A stretch of DNA of 64,000 nt from an uncultured Acidimicrobiales bacterium (GCA_937922785.1 CALAJQ010000025.1:1-64000), one strand, 5' to 3'. Shown: positions 16,450 to 25,591, numbered from the stretch's first letter. A program made the numbers and translations. Notes: generated from the letters alone by a model not told the origin.

Positions 16450-16512
16450 CTATGGCCAACTACGACAACACTTGGTATACACATCTGCGGAACGACAGAA
16501 AGTAATTTGGCA

Positions 16513-16848
16513 ATGAAGCGCAAGCACGGGACTGGCCTAGTTAAAAGCGAAGAGCGGATTCTCATTGCTGCGTTAGCCCTCAACACCAGTGACACTCCTG
16601 CATTCCATGGCTACCTGCTAAACCAGCACCTCGAGGCCACCCAATCAAAGGGCCTTGTAATGTCCACGCTTTATCGAAGCCTAGGTCGCTTGGCCGAACG
16701 CGGTTTGCTGGATTCAGATTGGGAACTCGCTCCTAATTCCGAGCAGTGGCGCAGGGTATATAGGTTGACTGGGCAGGGAGTCAATGTGGCCACGTTGTTG
16801 TCAGCTGGGGAGACTAATCCGCAAAGGCTAGGTCTGGTCACCGGCTAA
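16513..16848 (+). CDS. PadR-like winged-helix regulator
   Basis: Transcription regulator of 111 residues with a PadR-type winged helix: a helix pair (FHGYLLNQHLEA), the recognition segment VMSTLYRSLGRLAERGLLDS and the wing (WRRVYRLTGQG). No ligand domain is present. ATG 16513 is taken as the start; an in-frame TTG lies two codons earlier and AGAAAG is the only ribosome-site-like sequence. The membrane-protein gene starts four bases after its stop, a common arrangement in which PadR represses a neighbouring membrane or transport gene. Confidence 0.8.
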   Translation: MKRKHGTGLVKSEERILIAALALNTSDTPAFHGYLLNQHLEATQSKGLVMSTLYRSLGRLAERGLLDSDWELAPNSEQWRRVYRLTGQGVNVATLLSAGETNPQRLGLVTG

Positions 16849-16852
16849 GGAA

Positions 16853-17677
16853 ATGGCTGACCTCCCAAGCTCTACACAAGGTGCCCGAGAGTCCACACTT
16901 CCCCTGTGGGTCGACTCTCTTCACCGCTTCGCCTTACACGGCACACCAGACCCCTCCATTGCCCAAGAATCGTTAGACACATGGAATTCTCACGCAGCTG
17001 AGCTGTTCGGCGATCCATCCGCAAGGCCAATTCTGCGCGCTCTCAAGATTGTTGGCTCGGCTCTCGCACACGCACTATGGCGCCTAACTCAGGGCCCAGC
17101 GACAACTGTGAGCACCGGCTTTCTTGTAGGCCTTGTCGGGTTTGCATCAGCGGCCTTTTTTGCCAAAGACCTTGGAGCACTCGTGGAAAGCAAGAACGGA
17201 TTGATCTTCCTCGGTCTGTTGTTGTTTGGCTACGTCCTCGCCAGGAATCCCGGCGCTCCTTCACCTCGGCTAACAGTCTTCGCGTTCATCCTGCTTGTAC
17301 CCTCAGCTTTGTGGACCGCCTGGCAGTATTGGACTGAGCCTGAGATACCGACCGAGCGAATTGCGGGGTTCGGGGCGATTCTGTGCATTTTCGGAGCCTT
17401 TGAATTCTCACGGTCCGCTGTTGACCAAGACCACGTGACAAGAGCTAGGGCCTGGCGCATTTTTGCACTGGGAATCGGGACGTTCGCCCTCGCCAATCTG
17501 ATTGGGGCTACTCAATATGACTCAGCAGAGGTACGAACGACGGCCGCAATAGCAAGCTGGATCGAGGCCCTGCTTGCGGCATCGCTATTGAGGAATGCAC
17601 GCTCGGAACTTAAGCGAGCTGAGTCTGCGGTAGCTGTGCCCGACAGACCTGTGCCCGATGTGGAGATCTATTCCTGA
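16853..17677 (+). CDS. Polytopic membrane protein of unknown function
   Basis: Protein of 274 residues with a soluble N-terminal part of about 75 residues and then about seven hydrophobic segments (for example STGFLVGLVGFASAAFFA, GLIFLGLLLFGYVLA, LTVFAFILLVPSALWTAW, AGFGAILCIFGAFEF, IFALGIGTFALANLIGAT). No transporter or enzyme motif was recognised. It is coupled to the padR-like gene upstream, so it is likely the regulated target. Its stop overlaps the convergent ffh stop by ten bases. Confidence 0.75.
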   Translation: MADLPSSTQGARESTLPLWVDSLHRFALHGTPDPSIAQESLDTWNSHAAELFGDPSARPILRALKIVGSALAHALWRLTQGPATTVSTGFLVGLVGFASAAFFAKDLGALVESKNGLIFLGLLLFGYVLARNPGAPSPRLTVFAFILLVPSALWTAWQYWTEPEIPTERIAGFGAILCIFGAFEFSRSAVDQDHVTRARAWRIFALGIGTFALANLIGATQYDSAEVRTTAAIASWIEALLAASLLRNARSELKRAESAVAVPDRPVPDVEIYS

Positions 17678-19191
17678 AGACCTTCAAGCTCATCAGCAAG
17701 CTGCTCCAGGTCCTTGGCCCCCATTTTGTCCAGGCCGGGCAGCATTAGTCCGGCATTGGCTGGCTTAGTTGACACAGCCCCCTTCGGGGTAACGCGGCCA
17801 CCGCCCTTAGGGGTCACACGACCTCCGCCACCTTTCTTGCCTTTGCCCTTGCCCTTTTTCTTGTTTTTCTTCTTTATGGCTTTGGTGCCCATACCACCAA
17901 AGCGCTTCATCATTGTTTGCATCTGACCGAACTGGGACACCAGCATGTCGATCTGACTAGGGCTTGTACCGGAACCTGCGGCAATTCGGGCCCGGCGAGA
18001 CGCGTCGATCATTGATGGTTCGGATCGTTCGGCAACTGTCATCGACTTGATCATGCCTTCGACCCGAGCGAGTTCTCGATCGTCGATATCAACATCGCGC
18101 ATTTCTTTCGGAAGACCAGGCAACATGCCAACAAGTCCACTGAGAGGACCCATCTTCTTCAGTTGCTGCATTTGCTCCAGGAAATCGTCGAGGGTGAAAC
18201 GCCCCTCCATCATTGCCTTAGCTGCAGCCTCAGATTCGTCCTTATCGAAGGTCTGTTCGGCCTTCTCGATGAGAGTGAGCACGTCGCCCATGCCGAGAAT
18301 TCGGCTGGCCATCCGGTCAGGGTGGAACAGTTCGAACTCATCCAGCTTCTCACCGGTAGCGGCGAAAGCAATGGGCCGGCCAACGACCTCTTTGACCGAC
18401 AGGGCCGCGCCACCTCGGGCATCGCCGTCAAGCTTTGTGAGAATTACCCCAGACAGTTCAAGTTTTTCGTGGAAGGCCTCGGCCACGTTGACCGCGTCCT
18501 GGCCAGTCATCGCGTCCACAACCAAGAACGTGTAGTGCGGTTCTACCGCGTCAGAAATCTGACGCACCTCTTCCATCAGCTCTTCGTCGATGGCTAGGCG
18601 GCCGGCAGTATCAACGATGATGACGTCTCGGCCACCGGCCTTTGCCTCTGCTAGCGACCGTCGAGCGACCTCGACAGGATTCGAAGCTTCGCTGAAGACT
18701 GGAACGTCAACTTGGCGACCCAGTGTGCGAAGTTGCTCCACAGCTGCGGGACGCTGCAAGTCGGCTCCGACCAGAATAGGGTTCCGGCCTTGGCTTTTGA
18801 ACCACTTAGCTAGCTTGCCTGAGGTGGTGGTCTTACCAGAGCCCTGAAGACCAGCCATCATTACGACGGTCGGACCCTTCTTGGCGTAGACCATCTCAAA
18901 GGTTTCACCACCGAGAGACTCAGTGAGCTCTTCGTTGACGATTTTGATGACTTGCTGGGCCGGGTTCAGGGCCTTGTGAACCTCGCCACCGACTGCGCGC
19001 TCGCGGATGCGCCCACGCAAGCTCTTGACGACCGTCATGTTGACGTCTGCTTCGAGTAACGCAAGACGGATTTCTCTTAGCGCCTCATCGACATCTTTTT
19101 CGTCAAGCACTCCCTTCTTGGTGAGCTTGGCGAAAATGCCTTCAAACTTGTCTGTCAGTGACTGAAACACGTCTTCGAGCTTAGCTGCCAT
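17668..19191 (-). CDS. ffh: Signal recognition particle protein Ffh
   Basis: SRP GTPase that binds signal sequences and 4.5S RNA and targets ribosomes to the membrane with FtsY. The N domain is followed by G1 at 114-122 (GLQGSGKTT), DTAGR and TKLDGDARGGA. The M domain carries the RNA-binding SRRARIAAGSGTS and a Met-rich segment (MQTMMKRFGGMG). After the M domain there is an unusual tail: a Lys/Gly run (KKKNKKKGKGKGKKGGGG), two copies of GGRVTPKG, and an acidic end. Total length of 507 residues is longer than the usual 430-460. The ATG at 19191 is divergent from the rhodanese gene. Confidence 0.97.
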   Translation of the reverse strand: MAAKLEDVFQSLTDKFEGIFAKLTKKGVLDEKDVDEALREIRLALLEADVNMTVVKSLRGRIRERAVGGEVHKALNPAQQVIKIVNEELTESLGGETFEMVYAKKGPTVVMMAGLQGSGKTTTSGKLAKWFKSQGRNPILVGADLQRPAAVEQLRTLGRQVDVPVFSEASNPVEVARRSLAEAKAGGRDVIIVDTAGRLAIDEELMEEVRQISDAVEPHYTFLVVDAMTGQDAVNVAEAFHEKLELSGVILTKLDGDARGGAALSVKEVVGRPIAFAATGEKLDEFELFHPDRMASRILGMGDVLTLIEKAEQTFDKDESEAAAKAMMEGRFTLDDFLEQMQQLKKMGPLSGLVGMLPGLPKEMRDVDIDDRELARVEGMIKSMTVAERSEPSMIDASRRARIAAGSGTSPSQIDMLVSQFGQMQTMMKRFGGMGTKAIKKKNKKKGKGKGKKGGGGRVTPKGGGRVTPKGAVSTKPANAGLMLPGLDKMGAKDLEQLADELEGLQE

Positions 19192-19258
19192 GAAATCGCA
19201 AACGAGTCGGCCCTAAATGGCAAACGAGTCAGCTCTGCCTACCTCTAGCCTTGGGAAC

Positions 19259-19657
19259 ATGGGAATTCCAGACATTACTCAAGCTGAAACCTGGGAATTG
19301 TTGAAGAACGAGCCGAATGCGGTTCTCATCGACGTTCGAACTCAGGGGGAATGGCAAAACGTCGGTATCGCCGATATTTCTGAGCTTGGACGTGAAATGC
19401 GGCTTGTCGAGTGGGTTGTCGCTCCGGCCGGGACGCCAAACGAGAACTTCCTGGCCGATGCCACAAAGGACCTCGATCCCGATACGCCGGTAGTCCTACT
19501 GTGCCGAAGTGGCGTGCGATCTCAAGCTGCGGGTTCAGCGATGGCCGAAGCTGGCTTTACCCGCGCCTACAACATTTTGGGCGGCTTCGAAGGCAGCGCT
19601 CAAGCCACCGGCTGGAGGGACAATCTTCCCTCTGCCAACACCCCTGACCAAGGCTGA
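19259..19657 (+). CDS. Rhodanese-like sulfurtransferase
   Basis: Single-domain rhodanese of 132 residues. The active loop is CRSGVRS, with the fold motifs NAVLIDVRTQGEW and NILGGFEG. ATG 19259 is chosen because it matches the family start (MGIPDITQAETWELL) and lies seven bases after TAGCCT, a leaderless-type -10; an in-frame ATG at 19217 would add 14 unsupported residues. The metZ gene begins three bases after its stop. The rhodanese-metZ pair is also found in mycobacteria and suggests sulfur handling for methionine synthesis. Confidence 0.9.
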   Translation: MGIPDITQAETWELLKNEPNAVLIDVRTQGEWQNVGIADISELGREMRLVEWVVAPAGTPNENFLADATKDLDPDTPVVLLCRSGVRSQAAGSAMAEAGFTRAYNILGGFEGSAQATGWRDNLPSANTPDQG

Positions 19658-19660
19658 TCC

Positions 19661-20836
19661 GTGAACCCCGCTGATTGGTCCCCAGACACGGTGGCCATCC
19701 GTGGCGGCCTCGCTCGGTCGGGCTTCGACGAAACCGCCGAAGCGATATATGCAACTTCGGGGTACGTCTATGGATCGGCATCAGAGGCAGAGGCAGCGTT
19801 CGCCGGTGATACCGAGCGATTCATCTACTCTCGCTATGGCAACCCAACGGTCAAGATGTTCGAAGAGCGACTACGCCTGCTTGAGGGTGCTGAAGCTTGC
19901 ATGGCTGCCGCAAGTGGAATGGCAGCCATTTACGCGGCCCTCGCCAGCTATGTAAGTGCTGGCGACACCGTTGTTGGTTCTCGGGCTCTGTTTGGGTCAT
20001 GCCATGTGATCCTCAGCGAGATCCTTCCGAGGTTTGGAGTGAACACAATTCAGGTCGATGGCTCAGATCTGACCCAGTGGGAACAGGCCTTGGCTGGGGG
20101 CGCAAAGGCCGTGTTCTTAGAAACGCCATCGAACCCAGGCCTAGACATCATCGACGTCGCCGCGGTGGCCGAACTGGCCCACGCTGCTGGCGCCCTGGTG
20201 ATGGTCGACAACGTGTTTGCCAGCCCCGTGTTGCAAAAGCCGCTGCAACTTGGCGCCGACGTTGTTCTGTACTCGGCAACCAAGCACATCGACGGACAGG
20301 GCCGAACCCTTGGCGGCGCTGTGCTTGGAACTGAAGAGTTCATCTCCAAATCGCTTATGCCGTTCACTCGCCACACCGGCCCAAGCCTGAGTCCGTTTAA
20401 CGCGTGGGTACTGCTTAAGGGTTTGGAAACCATGCAGCTGCGGGTTTCGGCATCTTGTGACAGCGCCGAATTCTTGGCGTCGGAACTCAAAGATCATAAG
20501 GGTTTAGTCAAAGTCAGCTATCCGTTCGCCGACAGCCACCCCCAGCAAGCAATTGCCAAACGCCAGATGACAAGGGGCGGAACGATCCTGACCTTTGACG
20601 TTGGAGGCGGCAAAGAGGGGGCGTTTAAGTTCCTTGATGGGCTGAAGTTGTGCGACATCTCCAACAACGTTGGAGACTCCAAATCGCTAGTCACTCACCC
20701 CGCAACCACGACTCATCGTCGACTCGGGCCCGCGGGGCGCGCCGCAGTAGGCATCGGGGATGGATTGGTTCGGCTTTCTGTTGGCCTCGAGGACCGGAAC
20801 GACCTGCTTGAAGATGTGCTTCAGGCGCTCGGCTAG
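19661..20836 (+). CDS. metZ: O-succinylhomoserine sulfhydrylase
   Basis: PLP enzyme of the Cys/Met-metabolism family that makes homocysteine from an activated homoserine and sulfide. The PLP lysine is Lys208 in YSATKHIDGQGR; other motifs are YSRYGNPTVKMFEERL, SGMAAI and ETPSNP. The HIDGQGR context and the length of 391 residues fit MetZ rather than MetB or MetC. The start is GTG 19661. It is translated after the rhodanese gene and converges with ftsY. Confidence 0.92.
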   Translation: MNPADWSPDTVAIRGGLARSGFDETAEAIYATSGYVYGSASEAEAAFAGDTERFIYSRYGNPTVKMFEERLRLLEGAEACMAAASGMAAIYAALASYVSAGDTVVGSRALFGSCHVILSEILPRFGVNTIQVDGSDLTQWEQALAGGAKAVFLETPSNPGLDIIDVAAVAELAHAAGALVMVDNVFASPVLQKPLQLGADVVLYSATKHIDGQGRTLGGAVLGTEEFISKSLMPFTRHTGPSLSPFNAWVLLKGLETMQLRVSASCDSAEFLASELKDHKGLVKVSYPFADSHPQQAIAKRQMTRGGTILTFDVGGGKEGAFKFLDGLKLCDISNNVGDSKSLVTHPATTTHRRLGPAGRAAVGIGDGLVRLSVGLEDRNDLLEDVLQALG

Positions 20837-20845
20837 CGCCCTAAA

Positions 20846-20890
20846 CCTGTTCTATTCAAACCTGTTCTATTCAAATCTGTTCTATTCAAA
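20846..20890. repeat. Three 15-bp tandem repeats spanning the ftsY stop
   Basis: Three head-to-tail copies of a 15-bp unit (CCTGTTCTATTCAAA; one mismatch in the third). Read on the minus strand the unit is TTTGAATAGAACAGR and contains the last two ftsY codons plus its TAG stop. The unit is a multiple of three, so each copy restores an in-frame stop. Confidence 0.85.
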
Positions 20891-22075
20891 TAGAGCGTTG
20901 ATGAACTCGTCAGGATCAAAGTCGATAAGGTCAGCAACGCCCTCACCCAGCCCCACCAGCTTCACTGGAATTCCTAGCTCGGTCTCGATTGCGAAGACGA
21001 TGCCACCTTTGGCTGATCCGTCCAGCTTGGTGAGCACAACACCAGTCACTTCTACTGCTTCGGTGAAGACCTTTGCCTGACTCATGCCGTTTTGGCCCGT
21101 AGTTGCGTCGATAACTAGCAGCACCTCTGAAACGTGTCCGGGCTCACGATCGGCGACACGCCTAACTTTAGAAAGCTCGTCCATGAGGTTCGACTTGTTC
21201 TGCAGGCGCCCTGCGGTGTCAGCAAGAACGACGTCACAGTTGCGAGCAGCGGCGGCCTGGACGCCGTCGAAGATCACTGAAGAAGGATCGCCTCCTTCGT
21301 TGCCGCGCACGATTTCTGCGTTTGCTCGTTCGGCCCACATTGTTAGCTGTTCCGCAGCAGCGGCTCGGAACGTATCACCAGCAGCCATGAGAGGCTTGTA
21401 GCCAGCGTCAGACAGCCGGCGACCGAGTTTGCCAATGGTTGTTGTCTTTCCGACGCCGTTGACGCCCACAAACAACCAAACGTTGGTCTCACCGTCATCA
21501 ATGGTTAGGTCTCGTTGCTTGTCTGCAAGTTCAGCTCGCATTCGCTTCTTGAGCAGTTCGAGAATTGCAGCGCCGTCGTCAACGCCGGCTTCTTTGGCTT
21601 CGTTGCGGACGTCTGAGATCAGTGCAAGGGAGGTTGAAACGCCGACGTCAGCCCTGATGAGGGCTTCTTCTAGTTCTTCCCAAGTCTCTTCGTCGACCTT
21701 GCCGATGCCAACGAGATCTCCGAGGTAGCCAGTGAAGGCCGACCGAGCCTTAGAGAATCGCTCGAAGAACGAAGGTCGCCCGAGCGGAACGCGTTCGGGC
21801 TCTGGTTCTGGTTCGGCCGGAATCTCAAGCTCTGGCTCGAGGTCAACACCCTCTTGGTCGACACCCTCTCGGTCAACAACAATGACCGAACCGCTGCCAT
21901 CAAGACCTTCGTCAACGTCTCCATCAACTCGATCCAGAACATCTACCGACCCCGAGGAGCGTCCGCTCTCAGGCTCTGGGGCCTGGGAGCTTCGGCCCCG
22001 CAGGGTCAGGAAACCAAGGCCACCCGCTCCGACAACACCGGCGACGGCGACCGCAACAATTTCAAACCATTCCAT
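20882..22075 (-). CDS. ftsY: Signal recognition particle receptor FtsY
   Basis: SRP receptor GTPase. An N-terminal membrane helix (residues 5-25) is followed by an acidic low-complexity A domain (to about residue 95, with EIPAEPEPEPERV). The NG domain has G1 at 204-212 (GVNGVGKTT), DTAGRLQNKSNLMDEL and TKLDGSAKGG. The end FDPDEFINALFE is typical. ATG 22075 lies six bases after TAGGCT, so the mRNA is predicted leaderless. In many Actinobacteria ftsY directly follows smc; here it is separate. Confidence 0.97.
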   Translation of the reverse strand: MEWFEIVAVAVAGVVGAGGLGFLTLRGRSSQAPEPESGRSSGSVDVLDRVDGDVDEGLDGSGSVIVVDREGVDQEGVDLEPELEIPAEPEPEPERVPLGRPSFFERFSKARSAFTGYLGDLVGIGKVDEETWEELEEALIRADVGVSTSLALISDVRNEAKEAGVDDGAAILELLKKRMRAELADKQRDLTIDDGETNVWLFVGVNGVGKTTTIGKLGRRLSDAGYKPLMAAGDTFRAAAAEQLTMWAERANAEIVRGNEGGDPSSVIFDGVQAAAARNCDVVLADTAGRLQNKSNLMDELSKVRRVADREPGHVSEVLLVIDATTGQNGMSQAKVFTEAVEVTGVVLTKLDGSAKGGIVFAIETELGIPVKLVGLGEGVADLIDFDPDEFINALFE

Positions 22076-22098
22076 AGGACAAGCCTAGGACCTGTCAG

Positions 22099-23649
22099 TT
22101 AACGCTCCCCGAGGGTGGCCACAATTACCAGTTCCTGGGTGCCGCGGACAAGACCGATTTCGATGTCTTCGCCAGGGAAACGAGTGCTTACGATTCCGGC
22201 CAGCTGTTCGAGATTCACTACTGGTGCTCCATCAATCGAGATGATCCGATCGCCTTCGCGAATTCCAGCTAGATCGGCACCGGAGTCAGGGGTGAGGCTG
22301 GTGACTTCAACACCGGATGAACCATCAGCGCTGGCTCCACCGCCAACTCCGAGGAAACCGCCAACAAGCTCTTCGCCAGACAAGATCCGCTGAGCGACGT
22401 TGTAAGCGGTGTCAATTGGCACTGCAAACCCGACTCCAGCGTTCGATGAGTCTCCCGCAGTTTGGATTGATGTGTTGATACCAATTAGCTCACCCTCTCG
22501 GTTCGCCAGCGCACCGCCAGAGTTTCCCGGGTTAATTGGCGCATCGGTTTGAATCATCGCTGTGAAACCGAGTCCGTTCTGAACTGGACGGTTCAAGGCT
22601 GAGATGATCCCGGCTGTCACGGTTTGCTGGAGCTGGAAGGGGCTGCCGATGGCAATTGCCAATTCGCCAACTTCCAACTCTTGCCCCAGCGCTAGGTCAG
22701 CAATTGGCAAATTGCGGCCCTCGCCTACGCTCACAACAGCGATATCAGTTCGAGGGTCCGAGCCAACTAGCTCAGCTGGAAGAAGTCCACCGTTGGCCAG
22801 GCGAACCTGGATTTGAGCGGCGCCTTCGATCACATGGTTGTTTGTGAGAATCAAGCCGTCGTCAAATATCACACCGCTACCTAAGCCACGGTCTGTCTCA
22901 ACCGTGACCACCGATGGTCCGAGCTTCCCCGCAACAAATGCAGCTGGCTCTTCTCCGGTGTTTCCGGGGGCGGGCGCCTGGACGGGCGGGATTACGTTAG
23001 TAGTCACAGTTGTGGGGGCAACCGTCTCATCAGTGCCCTCGATGGTCTGGGAACCTATGCGGAACCCGAGTCCGGTCAGTAAACCGCCCAGCACAAAAGC
23101 CGCGATTGCCGGCCACAGCCAGCCAACCTTGCGCGGTGACTCAGATGGCGGCGCAGCCTGAGCCCTAAGCGGTGGCGGTGATGACGCTCCGAAGGATCTG
23201 ACAGCGGGTGCTGTTTGAGGAGCAGTGGTGGCTGAGGTCTCGGTGCCAAGCCACTCAGTTCGCGGCGGGAGTTGCGATTTGGGCTGAGCCGACGTGGCCG
23301 GCGGCATCTTCGATGTATGTGACGGCATCTTTGATGTATGTGACGGCATCTGAGGGGCCGCTGGAGGCATCTGAGAAATGGTCGGCGGCATTTGAGAAGT
23401 AGTGGGCGTGGCCGTCGGACGCTGGGCAGGAATCGGGATGGTCCGATCTGTGCTTACAGATGAGGTCGGAGCCACTGGAGCGGGACTTGCCTGCCTAGCA
23501 ATAACCGAGGGCCTTGGCCGAGCAGGTGGTTCGAGTGAAGCGTCGCTTTCAACCGCATCGCTCTGAGGCACTACCTCATCTGTTCGATCTGGATCCCAGT
23601 TGGTCATGTCGTTCGGTGTGTTACCTATCTCGCTTGTGTTGATCGCCAT
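22099..23649 (-). CDS. HtrA/DegP-type serine protease, PepD-like
   Basis: Membrane-anchored trypsin-like protease with a C-terminal PDZ domain, probably acting on misfolded envelope proteins. A Pro/Thr/Ser-rich cytoplasmic part of about 170 residues precedes one membrane helix (about 176-197). The catalytic triad is His272 (LTNNHVIEG), Asp302 (DPRTDIAVV) and Ser377 (NPGNSGGAL). The PDZ segment contains LAGIREGDRIISIDG. ATG 23649 lies six bases after TATTGT, a leaderless-type -10. The upstream response regulator and kinase give the order regulator-kinase-protease, as in mycobacterial mprA-mprB-pepD. Confidence 0.93.
   Translation of the reverse strand: MAINTSEIGNTPNDMTNWDPDRTDEVVPQSDAVESDASLEPPARPRPSVIARQASPAPVAPTSSVSTDRTIPIPAQRPTATPTTSQMPPTISQMPPAAPQMPSHTSKMPSHTSKMPPATSAQPKSQLPPRTEWLGTETSATTAPQTAPAVRSFGASSPPPLRAQAAPPSESPRKVGWLWPAIAAFVLGGLLTGLGFRIGSQTIEGTDETVAPTTVTTNVIPPVQAPAPGNTGEEPAAFVAGKLGPSVVTVETDRGLGSGVIFDDGLILTNNHVIEGAAQIQVRLANGGLLPAELVGSDPRTDIAVVSVGEGRNLPIADLALGQELEVGELAIAIGSPFQLQQTVTAGIISALNRPVQNGLGFTAMIQTDAPINPGNSGGALANREGELIGINTSIQTAGDSSNAGVGFAVPIDTAYNVAQRILSGEELVGGFLGVGGGASADGSSGVEVTSLTPDSGADLAGIREGDRIISIDGAPVVNLEQLAGIVSTRFPGEDIEIGLVRGTQELVIVATLGER
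23303..23344 (-). repeat. 21-bp in-frame tandem duplication in the protease gene
   Basis: Two adjacent 21-bp copies, one mismatch apart, encode the heptad repeat MPSHTSK twice in the Pro-rich cytoplasmic segment. Flanking residues (MPPTISQ, MPPAAPQ, MPPATSA) look like older, diverged copies of the same heptad. Confidence 0.7.
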
Positions 23650-23718
23650 GTAGTCACAATAAAGATCGTGTGTGAAGGCGGTGTAAAGGGTTTGTTGTGT
23701 CTGTGTTTAGCCCTTGCT

Positions 23719-24906
23719 TTAGCTAAACGCTCTGTCGGCGGCAGTTGTTCCAACCAATGGTAAGCGAACTACAAATTCAGAGCCCGTGCCTAGCTGAGAG
23801 GAAACACCAACTGTTCCACCCAGTCTTTCGACAAGCTGTCGCACAATATTTAGGCCTAAACCTGCACCTGGCACATCTCGGTTTGCCTGCCAGAAAGGTT
23901 CGAACACCGCACTTTGGTGCTCGGGGTCAATCCCAGGGCCCTCGTCAGCTACTGAAATCGCAACGGACTGGCTGTCTGGAGACGGTTTTGTGGTCAGTTT
24001 GATCGTGCCGCCTCGAGGAGAAAACTTCACAGCATTGGCAACAAGGTTGGCCACAATTTGACGCAGGATTGACGGATCACCCAACACAACCATCGGTGTG
24101 GCGAAAGATTCGGTAGTTATCAGTATTTGCCGCTCAGCGGCCGAAGCGGCGAAATCAGACGAGACTTCTTCTACCAGGACAGCTGCATCAAATCGTTCAA
24201 CCCTCTGTGGTTCGTTGCCTTGGCGAGCCTGAGTCAACAAGCCGTCAACTAACTTGCTCATTCGACCGGTGGCCCGGTGAGCAATCTCGGCGCCTTTGCG
24301 CACTTCTGAGTCCGGCCCGCTGATCGCCAGCTCCAAGTTGGCTTGGGCAACTGCCAGCGGGTTTCTCAGCTCGTGAGACGCTTCAGACACAAAACGTCGC
24401 TGGTCATCAAAGGCTTTCTGAAGCCGATCGAGCATTTGGTCAAAGGTGTCGGCCACACCCTTCAGTTCATCCTCTGGCCCGGTTAGGCCGATGCGTTGAG
24501 AAAGGTCCGACGCAGAGATTTCGTTCGCTACCGCTGTGATTCGTTTCACCGGGCGAAGCGTCCAGCCAGAAATCAAGTAACCGGCGCCAAAGCTTAGAAA
24601 GAACAATGCTCCCACCGCCGCAAAAGATGCTTGGCGCAGTGTCTCCAAAGCGTCTCGGTAGGCGCGCACCTCAACCAATTCGCGCGCCACTCGCTCGATT
24701 TCGGCCTGAGATGTAACCGAAAATTCGAATTCAGCTCCCGAGCCATCAACGATTCTGAAGTCTTGGGCCTGAAGTGTTGGTGTTGGAAGGTTGTTTAACT
24801 GCCACACGTAAAGACCGCCGACCAACAGGGTCCCCAGGGAGAACACGACGATTGCTATCGCCAGCGACAACCGGAACCTGATCGATTGAAACTTGTTAGG
24901 AATCAT
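23719..24906 (-). CDS. Sensor histidine kinase, MprB-like
   Basis: Membrane kinase of 395 residues. Two membrane helices flank an extracellular domain of about 60 residues, followed by HAMP, the phospho-acceptor box (SEASHELRNPLAVAQ, His178 by my count) and the ATPase domain with N box (NLVANAVKFSP), DEGPGIDPEHQ and GAGLGLNIV. ATG 24906 is chosen because GGTGG sits five bases upstream; it overlaps the regulator gene by 11 bases. Longer reading is possible but would run through the regulator gene. Context with an OmpR regulator and HtrA suggests envelope-stress sensing. Confidence 0.92.
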   Translation of the reverse strand: MIPNKFQSIRFRLSLAIAIVVFSLGTLLVGGLYVWQLNNLPTPTLQAQDFRIVDGSGAEFEFSVTSQAEIERVARELVEVRAYRDALETLRQASFAAVGALFFLSFGAGYLISGWTLRPVKRITAVANEISASDLSQRIGLTGPEDELKGVADTFDQMLDRLQKAFDDQRRFVSEASHELRNPLAVAQANLELAISGPDSEVRKGAEIAHRATGRMSKLVDGLLTQARQGNEPQRVERFDAAVLVEEVSSDFAASAAERQILITTESFATPMVVLGDPSILRQIVANLVANAVKFSPRGGTIKLTTKPSPDSQSVAISVADEGPGIDPEHQSAVFEPFWQANRDVPGAGLGLNIVRQLVERLGGTVGVSSQLGTGSEFVVRLPLVGTTAADRAFS

Positions 24907-25591
24907 CATTGCCACCGACACCAAGCCGATAGCCAGCCCCGATGATTGTTTCGATCGGAGATTCCTCCAGAGCCGAAGTGAGCTTGCGGCGCAGGGTTCC
25001 AACCGTCACCCGAACGGTAGAGGTAAAGGGATCTGCCATTTCATCCCAAACGTGTTCCAGTAGATGCTCTTGGCTCAACACAGCACCAGCGTTAGACATG
25101 AAGTAACGCAACAGAGCAAATTCTTTTGCCGACAGTGACAGCAATGTCCCTGCGGCGGTAACTGTGTGGTTGGCGGCATGCAACTCGATCTGCCCTACTC
25201 GTAACACCGCATCGGTTGATGAGGCTTGACGTCTCATCAAGCTACGAACACGGGCCGAAAGCTCGGGTAAAGCGAACGGCTTTACCAGATAATCATCAGC
25301 CCCGTGGTCCAACCCGGCCACACGATCGGCGATGGTGTCACGCGCTGTGACCATCAGAACCCTTGTGCTGGAATCGAAGCGCTCGTCAGTACGAATCAGG
25401 CGACAGATCTCTGCACCGTCGGTGTCACCTAAAGTCAGATCCAGCGTTATCAAATCGTAGGAAGTGTGGCCAAGCCGTTCGAGCGCATCTGAGCCGTTGT
25501 TGACTACATCGACGGCGTATCCGTCGCGCCGAAGCGATGTAGCAATGGCTTCGGCCAGGTCGACTTCGTCGTCAACCACAAGGATGCGCAT
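24896..25591 (-). CDS. OmpR-family response regulator, MprA-like
   Basis: Two-domain regulator of 231 residues. The receiver domain has the acidic pocket (VVDDE), phospho-acceptor Asp51 (ITLDLTLGD), Thr in VTARD and Lys in DYLVKPFALPEL. The C-terminal winged helix contains LSAKEFALLRYFM and DPFTSTVRVTVGTLRRKL. ATG 25591 lies six bases after TAGCGT, so the operon mRNA is predicted to be leaderless. It is first in the regulator-kinase-htrA run. Confidence 0.95.
   Translation of the reverse strand: MRILVVDDEVDLAEAIATSLRRDGYAVDVVNNGSDALERLGHTSYDLITLDLTLGDTDGAEICRLIRTDERFDSSTRVLMVTARDTIADRVAGLDHGADDYLVKPFALPELSARVRSLMRRQASSTDAVLRVGQIELHAANHTVTAAGTLLSLSAKEFALLRYFMSNAGAVLSQEHLLEHVWDEMADPFTSTVRVTVGTLRRKLTSALEESPIETIIGAGYRLGVGGNDDS

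Larger units (their letters stand above)
16153..16512. other. 360-bp non-coding gap between rpsP and the padR-like gene
   Basis: No plausible gene lies here. The gap holds leader sequence for rpsP (minus) and the control region of the padR-like gene (plus). It contains a small hairpin, a three-way-junction fold and a pair of direct repeats, listed separately. A possible rpsP promoter on the minus strand is TTTACA, 17 bases, TAACTC. A possible padR promoter has TATACA at 16476-16481. Confidence 0.6.
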
